A DNA stretch of 51,408 nt from Zygnema cylindricum (taxonomy: Eukaryota > Streptophyta > Zygnematophyceae > Zygnematales > Zygnemataceae): the NCBI GenBank assembly GCA_037447655.1, contig JBBHKE010002754.1:70001-121408 (forward strand). The letters run 5' to 3'. The position numbers and the translations under genes were made by a program. Below, in pieces: positions 38,820 through 48,191 of this stretch. The notes under the pieces are model-generated. The model did not search any database. It had not been told where the DNA came from and worked only from the letters and a program-made list of their open reading frames with translations. Every line of letters begins with the position of its first letter. Position 1 is the first letter of the stretch.

Positions 38820-39104
38820 ATGTACAGTCCTTAGGTTATCCCACATAGCTTTAGGTTTTTTTAAATCAACTATGTGTAAAAGTTGATTGTTTCCCACTAC
38901 TAGAAAAATTAATGTGGCTACCTCTTCTTCTCTTCTATCATATCTTGCTGCCATTAAAGCTTCAGTAAGTTTAAGTTTAGTGCCTGCTACAATAGACAAG
39001 TAATTCTTATATTTTAGAATACGGGTCATCTTAGCTTTCCATATCAAATAATTACTACCATTAAATTCTGGATGTCTGTAATTTTACCTAAAGCTCTCAT
39101 ACCA
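38488..39104 (-). pseudogene. Copia 1 gag, frameshifted
   Basis: Pieces WKAKMTRILKYKNYLSIV, ATLIFLVVGNNQLLHIVD and LLDFIIESGDTMETLINRLK are UBN2-type copia gag. Breaks: a small deletion after TDI near the N-terminus and a frame change at the tract edge 38819. Confidence 0.75.
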
Positions 39105-39749
39105 TGTTGAGATTCTGAAATAGTGGCCATAGGATCGATCAATTACAAGACACAGGAAGCTAAGGAAAAACAATTCTCTATATAAGAAGAAAAGCTTAAT
39201 TACTGAACAAGTAGAAGATAGATTATGCGACAGAATAAGCACTCAGTGCAAAACTAGCAGTAGGGAAAAAATGGAGAGAATCATTCAGTAGATTGATGAT
39301 TGATGATTAATTTTCAATGTGAGTATGAGTACATTTTTATATGTGTAGGTGACGTAAGTCCTACGCTACTTGACTTTCACGTAAAGAAGTACAATCATAA
39401 CTTGTGACCTACGTAATCAAATCAATGGTCACAATTTACTACTTGACACTTACTCAAAATTTGCGACACTTAAACTTACCGTACAATTCACTTAAACGGC
39501 TACGTTTCATCAAAAATTGACGTCTACACAAAGTATGCTTGACGTCTATCCAAAATGTACCTTGAACTGTACCGTGACATATATTCAACCGTACATACAC
39601 CTATTCAACCGTACATATAACTAACAAGACTCTGATTGATTGATTTTCACGCCACATTGACTTTTCTTCACGTAACTTATCTCTCACGTAACTTTGACTA
39701 AGTTTGACTTTTTAGTCCTTAGCAGAAAATGAACGCATAAATCTTAACA
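39105..39749 (-). repeat. Copia 1 5' LTR (645 bp)
   Basis: Plus-strand ends TGTTGAGATTCTG and ATCTTAACA (TG...CA). About 90 bp longer than the copia 2 LTRs and clearly diverged from them. Confidence 0.85.
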
Positions 39750-39989
39750 CATTTTTGGGGAATTATTTAAACGGCGAGAGTAACCTGATCGAGGCCAGCA
39801 AATCTACATCAAAAATAAACATATTTGTACATCTAAACTCTCAAAACGAAAATTTTACATTTCTCGCGCTCCCTATGAGCCTGGTGTAAGTTCCCAGAAA
39901 GTTAAAAATTTGGATCCTCAAGACGAGAAACCTCTTACGCCGCTGGACTTACAACCCATAAAATCAACAAAACTATTTCCCCATATTTG

Positions 39990-40735
39990 TGATTGTTTTA
40001 GTATGTGCGAAACAACATCTTCCTCTTCTTCTTATCCCGATTTTGAACTCGGAACACGAAGATAAAAGATCTTGCAGTCGGGTGTCGTGACTCTAAAAAA
40101 CTAATGCCGTTTCTAAACCTTTTTTTTTTACTGAAGTGCGAGGTGATCCTCCTCCCCTTCAAATCCCGATTTCAATCCCCGCAAAACAGAGAATTTGCTG
40201 TCAGGAATCAAGATATGGGGGATCTCGAAGTGGGTGGTATCGCTGTCCATGAAACAATGTTCAATTTTTTTTTATTTTTTTTATTTTAGATGTAGTGAAG
40301 TACAAAGCGATCCTCCTCCCTCTTCAAGCCCGATTTCGATCCCCGCAAAACGGAGAATTCGCAGTCAGGAGTCATGACGTCAGAAATCCCGTAGTCCGTG
40401 GGTTCGCCGTCCACAAATCGATTTTGCTTTTTCTTTTCCTTATTAATTTTTTTCCATTACTGAAGTGCGAGGAGATCCTCTTGCCGCTTCGAGCCCGATT
40501 TCGATTCTTGGAAAATGGAGAATTTGCAGTCCGGAGTCATGACATCGGAGGCCTCGTAGTCAAAGGGAGAGCCGTCCAAGAAGCCCTTACCACTCTCCCC
40601 ATCAACCGCAATGGGGCGATGAAGAGCCGCCACCACCTTCCCAAAGTCCTCCACACGCTTCTTGCGGCCCAAACAGTAGATCTTGCCCAGGACTCCGTGG
40701 ATGGCGGGAGAGGTTTGGGGGAGAGGGAGAGAGGG
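39990..40735 (-). pseudogene. Unknown host gene: terminal exon and three related exon-like repeats
   Basis: On the minus strand the best exon (about 40715-40457) reads IYCLGRKKRVEDFGKVVAAL, HRPIAVDGESGKGFLDGSPF, DYEASDVMTPDCKFSIFQES, KSGSKRQEDLLALQ, stop. Diverged copies of its last ~45 codons follow at about 40425-40298 (DVMTPDCEFSVLRGSKSG), 40256-40131 (PDSKFSVLRGLKSG) and 40090-40005 (TTPDCKIFYLRVPSSKSG). T-rich intron-like DNA separates them. I do not recognise the family. Possible acceptor GGCAAG before ATCTAC would join in phase to the exon at 41045-41149. Confidence 0.5.
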
Positions 40736-40915
40736 AGAGAGGGAGAAGGAAAAGGTTAGGACAAGGGAACGACAAGAGCGGAGGAGAGTGGGAAAAGAGA
40801 GGGAGAGCGAGAGGTGGAGAGAGAAAAAGTGAGAGAGGGAGAGCGAGAAAAAAAGAGGGGGAGAGAAAGAGAGAAAGCGAGAGAGAGAGGGAGAGAGAGA
40901 TAGAGAGAGATAACC
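40720..40915. repeat. GGGAGA-rich tract
   Basis: Purine-rich on plus; polypyrimidine just upstream of the terminal exon of the unknown minus-strand gene. Confidence 0.9.
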
Positions 40916-41044
40916 AAATAAAAAATACGAAACTCAAAAAAAGCAGCAATAGGAACAGCAGAACAAAGATACAAAAAACCAGACAAAAAGGCAACAAAAT
41001 CCTTCAACAAAGATGGGAATCAAAAAAAAGGAAAGACTCCTCAC

Positions 41045-41149
41045 CTTGACTAAGTTAAATCCCAGACTGATGTAAGTCTCCGCATCTTCCGGTCTTTGCA
41101 AGAGAGGATTGGCTACTCGCAATTGTTGAGATTCTGAAAAAGTGGCCAT
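41045..41149 (-). CDS. Chimeric exon: LTR-derived start codon fused in frame to a host exon
   Basis: Minus-strand ATG at 41149 lies inside a 97-bp LTR fragment and encodes MATFSESQ. The frame continues without a break into host sequence QLRVANPLLQRPEDAETYIS, LGFNLVK, and ends at a good donor (GTGAGG) at 41045. The host part is codon-like and helical (TPR-like by eye, not assigned). Next exon candidates are at 40715 and beyond. Whether the LTR really starts a transcript is unknown. Confidence 0.4.
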
Positions 41150-41263
41150 AGGATCGACCAATTACAAGACAAGAAGCTAAGGAAAACAAATCTCTATATG
41201 AGAAAGTAAGGCTTATTTACTGCATCTTCCGGTCTTTGCAAGAAAGGATTGGCCACTCGCAAT
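41082..41263. repeat. 140-bp tandem duplication spanning a host/LTR junction
   Basis: Unit 41082-41221 contains 42 bp of host exon plus the first 97 bp of a copia LTR. The host part and LTR start then repeat from 41222, continuing into the full LTR at 41264. A few mismatches separate the units. Confidence 0.85.
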
Positions 41264-41815
41264 TGTTGAGATTCTGAAAAAGTGGACATAGGATCGACCA
41301 ATTACAAGACAGGAAACTAAGGAAAACAAATCTCTATATGAGAAAGCAAGGCTTAATTACTGAACAAGAAAGAAGATAGATTAGTTCCACGACAAAATAA
41401 GCACTGAGTGCAAAAATAGCAGCAGGGAAAATTGGAGAGAATCATTCACTTGATGATTGATTATTGGTGCATAGCTTTGGTACATTTTTATATGTGTAGG
41501 TGTCTTGTAGACCTATGCAACTTGCGTGTCACGTAAAGAAATGGAATCTAACTTGTGACACACGTAGACCAATGAAAGACCACCAAGTACAAAATGTCCG
41601 CATGTTTTTTTTGTCACGTACACTCAAAATTTGCAGCGACTTGACTTGACGTACGGTACAAGTAAAAGACTATGTTTTTACCAAAACTTGACGTCTACGT
41701 ATATACTTCACATCTATCAACCGTACTTATAACTAACAAGACTTCGGTTGACTTTTCTCTCACGTAACAACTTTGATATTTGTCCTTATCAGAAAATAGA
41801 CACAAAATTTTAACA
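41264..41815 (-). repeat. Copia 2 3' LTR
   Basis: 552 bp, TGTTGAGATTCTG ... TTTTAACA on plus. Immediately adjacent, in the direction of transcription, to the chimeric host exon. Confidence 0.9.
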
Positions 41816-42044
41816 TTTATTTCTTTTTGGAGAGAAATCACCTTCTTTTCAATGCTTAGCGCTATGTCATCTAGTGTTTAAACATCTTAATCGGCATTCT
41901 GTAACAAAGAACATTGATAACTTCTTTACAGGATTTGCATTATATTGATAACATGAGTGTGTTTAGTTATCTGTCAAACGAGATTGAGAAGGTCAAACGG
42001 TTTTTGAATAGCAAATTTGAGACGACTGATCCAATGTTTTTCTC

Positions 42045-42539
42045 TATTGGGCGTTCTACTAAGGTCCAAGTTTTGATTTTGGTCAATGAGTCATATTCTA
42101 ATTCTATTGCCTCTTTCCATTTATAAGAGTTAGAACCCTCCAAAGCTTCATGAAAAGTTTGTGGTTCCCCCTTTGCCGCCATAAAGCAATAAGCTAAACC
42201 CACATCTCCCGTTTCTTCAATAAGCCTTTTTGGTATAGCACGTATCGAATTAGATACTCTTTGAGGGGTTACCTTCAATCTCGATTGTTGAATCGGATTC
42301 GGAGAGGTTTTAATTCGCGAAGACTGTGGTGGCGGTAACTTCTCCACAAGCAAAGGTTGAAAGGTTGATGTTCCACCAAAGATGACGGAAGTCTAAACAG
42401 GAATGGAAATTGGCGTCGATGACGAAGGCTCCACTTCATCTTCTCTGTTTGGAGTACTTGGTGTTTGTAGAGACCCACTTTCCAATTCTTCTTGATTGTT
42501 AAAGGGAACAGTGAAAGTCTGAAGAACCAAGGGTCAAAA
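42045..42539 (-). pseudogene. Copia 2 linker and truncated RT start
   Basis: Pro/Ser-rich linker with SRIKTSPNPIQQSRLKVTPQ, then AYCFMAAKGEPQTFHEALEG and TWTLVERP. Ends before any RT catalytic block. Confidence 0.75.
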
Positions 42540-44089
42540 CTACCTGTCACATGTGAACTACTTCCTTCCCTTCATCTACAGTCACATCTCGACTAACATG
42601 AACTTTCCTTCTAATTGGATCATAAATTTTGTAAGCTTTTCTATTTATATCATAACCTAGAAAGACACCAGTCCAACTCTTCTTATCAAATTTCTTTATA
42701 TTCTGTGTTGAGATGTGAACAAAGGTTTTGCTTCCAAAAACTCTAAAGTGCTTAACATTTGGTTTAAAAGCCTGACCAAGCTTCTTCAGGTGTTATATCT
42801 TTCAGAGAAGTTCTTGGAGAACGATTCTTCAAATAAACTGCAGTAAAGATAGCTTCATCCCATAGGTTTTGATTCAATTTTGCACTATGTACTAAACAAC
42901 GTGCAATTTCAACCAAAGTTCGGTTAAGTCTTTCTGATACTCCATTTTAGTACGGACTATAAGCTACTATCAATTCTTGTTGTATCCCCCAAGTTTTGCA
43001 GTTTTCCTTAAAAGCATTGGATGTATATTCCCCCCCATTATCCGACCTTAAAATTTGGATCCGTTCTCCTACCTGATTTTCTACCATGGTTTTCAACTCT
43101 CTAAATCTCTCAAGGGCTTCTCCTTTGGATTTCATAAAATACACCCATACTTTTCTAGGGCACTCATCCGTAAACGTGATGAAAAATCTAGAACCTCCAA
43201 GACTTAAGGGGTGAGAACCGCTCAAGTCAGAATGAATAAGCTCCAGCTTCCTTCAATGTTTGGGTTCATCATCTTTATGAAAAGGAAGCCTTTTTTGCTT
43301 ACCTTGAGCACATCCTTCACACACCTTAAGGTTGTCTTGGGCGTTGACGTCCTCAAGTCCTCATACCATCTTCTTTTCTATACTTCGTTTGAGATTCTGC
43401 TCTCCCAGATGACCAAATCGTTGATGCCATAGCTCCAAAGTCTGTGCTTCTTTGCTGAAATTCATCTGTGCCTCTTCCTCATCCAAACGTAGAGCAAAAA
43501 GATTCCCTTCCAGATATCCAAGAGCGATTAGCTTTCCACCACTTCGGATTTCACACCTTTCATTTTTCTTTTTCTCAAATTCAATTTTTAGTCCACTCCT
43601 CAGAGCATGCATAACACTAAAAAGGTTATGCTTTAAACCTGGTAAATATAAAACATCTTTTAGATGGCCTTCATGGCTACCAGTATCACAGTATAATTGT
43701 AACTTAACCTCGTATATTAGACTGGTCTCTAGAATCTTATCATTTGCCAGTACAATTCGTCGAGGATTTTGTAATGATGTGAGAGAAGAAAAGATAGACT
43801 TATCATTACACATATCATGAGACACTCCTGAGTCTATAATCCATTTGCTTTTTGGAGCATTAGACTGTGAGAGGAAAAGTATGGTCATGGCAAAAGATGG
43901 TTTGTTTTGTCTGTTTTTGTCTTTACTACGACAAACTGAAGACATATGACCTGGTTTTCCACAACTATAACAAACAATCTTTTTCTTGAAGTTTTCAGCC
44001 TCTTTCTTTTTGAATCTACAATCAACAGTCTGATGATTAGTTTTTCCACATATAGCACAAGCAGTTACTAACTCAATACGTTTTACTGA
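42540..44089 (-). pseudogene. Copia 2 zinc knuckles, protease and integrase
   Basis: Same zinc knuckles and protease motif as copia 1, then integrase: HSDLSG (first Asp), RSDNGGEYTSNAF (second Asp), a TAA after VAYSPY, then GVSERLNRTLVEIARCLVHS with the catalytic Glu, LWDEAIFTAVYLKNRSP, and the C-terminal FGSKTFVHIS and GVFLGYDINRKAYKIYDP segments. Broken by at least the TAA and one frameshift near 42770. Confidence 0.75.
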
Positions 44090-44747
44090 CTATTTGCCTT
44101 TGGCATAAAGAGCTACATCTGACTCTTTTTCCTCCTTTATTTTAATTTCAACTTCTTCCTGAATGAAATGCTGACATACTGCATCAAAGTCTACAGTAGG
44201 TTGAATTTTCAAAGCCGTGATCATCATAGCATACTGTGATGGTAATGACCTAACTAGTGTAAGGATCAAATCATCATCATTTAGTGTTGTGCCGACTGCG
44301 GCTAGCAGCAATTTAAGCTCTTTCAGTCTATTTATAAGAGTTTCCATAGTATCTCCACTCTCGATAATAAAGTCCAACAATTTGTTTTTTAATTGCATTA
44401 TGTTGGACGGATTAGTACGCCCATATGAAGTTCTTAATTTGTCCCATATAGCCTTATGTTTTTCTATTTCAACTATGTGTAAAAGTTGATTGTCTTCCAC
44501 TGCTATAAAAATTAATGTCGCTGCCTCTTCTTCCCTTCTATCATATCATGTTGCCATTAAAGAATCAGTAGGTTTTAGTTCACTGCCTGCTACAATACCC
44601 CAATAATTTTTATATTTTAGAATACGGGTCATCTTAGCTTTCCATAGTAAATAATTACTACCATTAAATTTATGGATGTCTGTAATTTTACCTAAAGCTC
44701 CGATACCATGTTGATATTCTGAAGAAGTGGCCATAAGATCGACCAAT
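44090..44747 (-). pseudogene. Copia 2 gag
   Basis: Starts MATSSEYQHGIGALGKITDI: the ATG is inside the LTR and the primer site is translated (HGIGA). Continues NGSNYLLWKAKMTRILKYKN, a break near 44546, then NQLLHIVEIEKHKAIWDKLR and the shared patch ending ESDVALYAKGK and TAG. UBN2-type gag, capsid precursor of the element. Confidence 0.75.
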
Positions 44748-45259
44748 TTAAAAGACAGGAAACTAAGGAAAATGAATCTCAATATGAGAAAGCAAGGCTT
44801 AAATACTGAACAAGAAAGAAGATAGATAGATTATGCGACAGAAATAAACACTCAGTGCAGAATTTGCGGTAGGGAAAAATTGGAGAGAATCATTCAGTAG
44901 ATTGATTATTGATGCATAGCTTTGGTACATTTTCATATGTGTAGGTGTCGTGTAGACCTGTGCAACTTGCGTGTCACGTAAAGAAATGGAATCTAACTTG
45001 GCACACACGTAGACCAATGAAAGACCGCCCAGTACAAAATGTTCGCATGCTTTTTCGTTACGTACACTCAAAATTTGCGGCGACTTGACTTGACGTACGG
45101 TATGAGTAAAAGACTACGTTTTTACCAAAACTTGACATCTACGTATATACTTTACATCTATCAGCCGTACCTATACCTAACAGGACTCGGGTTGACTTTT
45201 CTCTCACGTAACAACTTTGATTTTTGTCCTTATCAGAAAATGGACACCGAATTTTAACA
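44709..45259 (-). repeat. Copia 2 5' LTR
   Basis: 551 bp, TGTTGATATTCTG ... TTTTAACA on plus. Several percent diverged from the 3' LTR by eye, so the insertion is not recent. It contains the gag start codon 24 bp from its end. Confidence 0.9.
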
Positions 45260-45639
45260 ATGATTCCCAATGCTGCAGTCTTCGTTTTAAGCGAAGGATA
45301 ATAATTCGAGAGACGGAGAGGAGCAAATTTTCTCTTGTAGCGGCCATCTGATCAGGTTTAAAGTGAATTTTAGGAGATTTGTCGAGAAGCCTCAGGAGAT
45401 TTAGACGACGTTTGTCGCAATATGGACAGCTGGCATTCCCGGCAAAATTTCGTCGGTTACTCTAATGACAATCATTGACCTTCACATGGTGACGCATTTT
45501 TTGTCTATCTCTGTTGGGAATGAAAAAACTACGGGGGGGTATATCTTTCTATTTACCAGTACCTTGCGTTAGACAAACCCGTAAAATATTGAATTCTTTT
45601 CTGCGAAAACATTTTTTTTAATGTGCGCAGTGTTGGGTT
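45260..45639. other. Non-coding, right flank of copia 2
   Basis: No repeat or exon I can support. A minus-strand segment near 45290-45370 (MAATRENLLLSVSRIII) is open but short and unassigned. Confidence 0.35.
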
Positions 45640-47320
45640 CACTGTTGAGAATCGGCGTGACATAGACGATGTTTCGGTTCGGGTGGCGCCCTTCGATTTC
45701 GAGTATGGAGTTTGCGAGAGGTCGCAATCGGGTACCCGAATCCGTAACCGATTGTCAACGGACCCCCCGTATCGGATCCGGAACGGATTCGGGCGCCAAA
45801 TTTGGGGCTCCGGGCGGATTCAAGCGGGGGATTCACAAAAAAAAAAAATCGGTTACGATCAGATAAGCAAAAAAACGAAAAAAAAAAATCAATTGTCCAA
45901 CACTCATGTTGTTTGTACTCTTAGTATCATTGAAGGTATAAGGGAAATGTACCATTAATTTTGTACTTATTCGGGTACGGGCGGTCGAGTTTCGGTTAAC
46001 TTTTATTTTCGTGAACTCGTTTTGGGTAACGGTTAACAATTTTGGAGCGTGACATAACCTGGTCCGGCGTCGGCGTTAGATTTTGAAAAAAAAAACGGTA
46101 TGTTTCGACGATCTAAAATTTTGACATTTGTGACCTCTAATCGGCGTCCTTCCTACGCATCTTCGTACTGTTCGTATGTTCTGGTTCCCTCGCGTTATAT
46201 ATTTTCCAGTATACCGCAAAATCGTAATTAGAGTAAAGAAATAATTAGAGTAAAAAAACGAAAAATAATAATTTGAGTTATTAACTCTATTTTGGGTAAT
46301 CAACCCTTTTCAAAAAAAAAAAATTACTCTAATTTATCAATAACTCTAATTTGGGCGTTAATTTGGGCGCTGAATATATCTACTGTAAATTAGGTATACT
46401 TACAGAATTTGACAAAACGTACAGTTTCACGTCATTATGACTTTTCAACTACGCGGTTTTTTAAAACGCAGTTACATCATAATGGCCTGTATTAAATCAT
46501 TATTTGTACTTTTTACTTAATAAAGTACAATTTTGCACGGTCATACACCGACCGTATGCCACACTATTTAAAACGGCACCGTATTAGAGATGTTAACTCT
46601 CATTCAAAAAGTACCTTAAATAATGTCAAGAATAATTTAGAATAGTGTACTCTATTTATGGAGATAGGGTCATAATTTAGGGTGACGAAATTAGCGTATA
46701 TAACTCTAATTACGATTCGCGGTGTACTGTACACCGTGAATCGCTATTAGGGTTAAAGTTTTTTACTACACGGCAGAGGTCGCAAAAGTCAAAATTTTAC
46801 ATAACCAAAACCGACCGTTTTTTTTTTCAAATTCTGAGTAACCGACGCCCGACCGGGTTATGTCACGCTCCAAAATTGTTAACCGTTAACCGACCGGCGT
46901 TTACGAAAATAAAAGTTAACCGAAACTCGATTTCTCGCGACTAACCGTGCCCGCCCGTAACCGAAAAAGTACAAAATTAACTAATGTACGACGTATGAAT
47001 AAGCCAATAATTACGATTTGTCGCGTTCCCTTAGATTTGCAAAATGAATAGTGTTTACTAACGTGTCAGATTTTGCGACGTTAATCATGATGTCACGTAC
47101 TTCCACGATACCAAAGATTACAAAGTACAATAATGTTGGATTGTATGGACAGTACAAAATTTTATTTTATTTTTGTTTTTTGGTTGACCGACCGTACTGA
47201 CCGTTTTTTTTTCCTGGTGAATCAACCGACCGCAACCGCCCGGCCCTCAAAATTTGGGCGCGGGCGGTCGGTTAACGGTCGGTCACGGTTTCGGTTGACC
47301 GTTTGCGTCCTCTGCTACAC
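45640..47320. mobile_element. Large foldback element with GGTTAAC/CCGAAC-rich arms
   Basis: The left arm (about 45690-46146) and right arm (about 46790-47310) are complementary in order. The block AATTTTGTACTTATTCGGG with GAGTTTCGGTTAACTTTTAT, AACGGTTAACAATTTTGGAG and CGTGACATAAC at 45955-46060 has its complement at 46850-46975. GGGCGCCAAATTTGGGGC at 45791 pairs with sequence near 47245. The arms are full of short TCGGTTA/CCGACCG motifs. No coding capacity. Confidence 0.65.
46208..46728. mobile_element. MITE-like element nested in the foldback loop
   Basis: The left end AGTATACCGCAAAATCGTAA then TTAGAGT, and the complement of the right end, AGTACACCGCGAATCGTAAT then TAGAGT, are inverted repeats. 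Interior rich in TAACTCTAATT motifs. It directly abuts another element end at 46727 (GTACACCGTGAATCGCTATT). Confidence 0.6.
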
Positions 47321-47372
47321 GGTGTAGTTGATTCCGGGATCGATTCCGGGAGTAGCCACGATACCCTAAAAG

Positions 47373-47600
47373 TTACACCGTGTATCGCTATCAGCGTCAA
47401 TGTTTTTTTCTCCACTTAAAACATCTTTTTCCCGTACACACTTGTAGGATTGTGGATCTGACGGTTTCGATTGAAAGGTGACATTCTCAAATTCCAATTG
47501 GCGGTCTCAAATTGAAAATCCAACAAGTGTGTACGGAGAAACTATGTTTTTAGTGGCGAAAAAAACATTGACGCTAATAGCGATTCAAGGTATACTGTAG
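47373..47600. mobile_element. Short foldback MITE (~228 bp, ~80-bp inverted arms)
   Basis: Left arm TACACCGTGTATCGCTATCA, GCGTCAATGTTTTTTTC, CCGTACACACTTGTAGGATT; the right arm is its complement with few changes (AATCCAACAAGTGTGTACGG, AACATTGACGCTAATAGCG). Almost the whole element is a hairpin. The clearest MITE here. Confidence 0.8.
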
Positions 47601-47824
47601 CCTATCAATAAAAAAAGAAAGTCCGTACGGTTTAACCGATTCACGGTTTACTGTGGTTGCAATGTGCGAAAACAGTTGGGAAACGTTATGTGCGCCATCC
47701 CTACGTATCGTGCGCATATTATACGAATCGTACGCGTACTATAACGTTTCGTGCGGGTACAGTTTCTCTATCAGTGAGCTGCGAAATCCGTGAGTGGTTA
47801 CTACGGTAGTCGTACAGGTCCAAC

Positions 47825-48180
47825 GGTGTAGAGAGGGAGAGGGAGAGGGAGAGGAAGAGGGAGAGAGAGAGGGAGAGGGAGAGAGAGAGGGAGAGGGAGA
47901 GGGAGAGGGAGAGGGAGAGGGAGAGGGGGAGAGAGAAGGAGAGGGAGAGGGAGAGGGAGAGGGAGAGGGAGAGGGAGAGGGAGAGGGAGAGGAAGAGGAA
48001 GAGGGAGAGGGAGAGGAAGAGGGAGAGGGAGAGGGAGAGGGAGAGGGGGAGAGAGAGGGAGAGGGGGAGAGAGAGGGAGAGGGAGAGGGAGAGGGAGAGG
48101 GAGAGGGAGAGGGAAGAGGCTGAGAGGTAGAGGCTGCGAGGGAGAGGGAGGTAGAAGGGGGGTGGAGAGAGAGAGAGAGA
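47825..48180. repeat. (GGGAGA)n tract
   Basis: About 350 bp of nearly pure GGGAGA hexanucleotides with GGAAGA and GAGAGA variants, ending ~15 bp before the LYR-gene start codon. Open frames of Gly/Glu or Pro/Leu/Ser repeats across it are artefacts. Confidence 0.95.
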
Positions 48181-48191
48181 TGGGGAGCTCT

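Larger units (their letters stand above)
36661..39749 (-). mobile_element. Ty1/copia retrotransposon 1, 3'-truncated
   Basis: Minus strand order: 5' LTR 39749-39105, primer site TGGTATGAGAGC directly after the LTR CA end, gag, two CCHC zinc knuckles, protease (IDSGVSHDM), GAG-pre-integrase (LWHQRFGHLG), integrase N-part, linker, then the start of reverse transcriptase (GCKWVFKIK, KVRLVAKGYSQ, VDYTKTFSPVV), where it stops at ~36661. The integrase C-part is deleted near 37350. The first integrase catalytic Asp is Tyr here (SYLSG versus SDLSG in copy 2). No 3' LTR found. Confidence 0.85.
41264..45259 (-). mobile_element. Ty1/copia retrotransposon 2 with both LTRs, internally deleted
   Basis: LTRs 45259-44709 (5') and 41815-41264 (3') on the minus strand, TG...CA ends, primer site TGGTATCGGAGC right after the 5' LTR. 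The interior carries gag, zinc knuckles, protease, full-length but broken integrase, linker and only the first residues of reverse transcriptase. RT/RNase H are deleted and replaced by ~230 bp of unrecognised sequence (41816-42050). Flanking 5-mers (GCAAT left, ATGAT right) do not match as a target duplication, so the two LTRs may come from different insertions or a flank has been lost. Confidence 0.85.
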
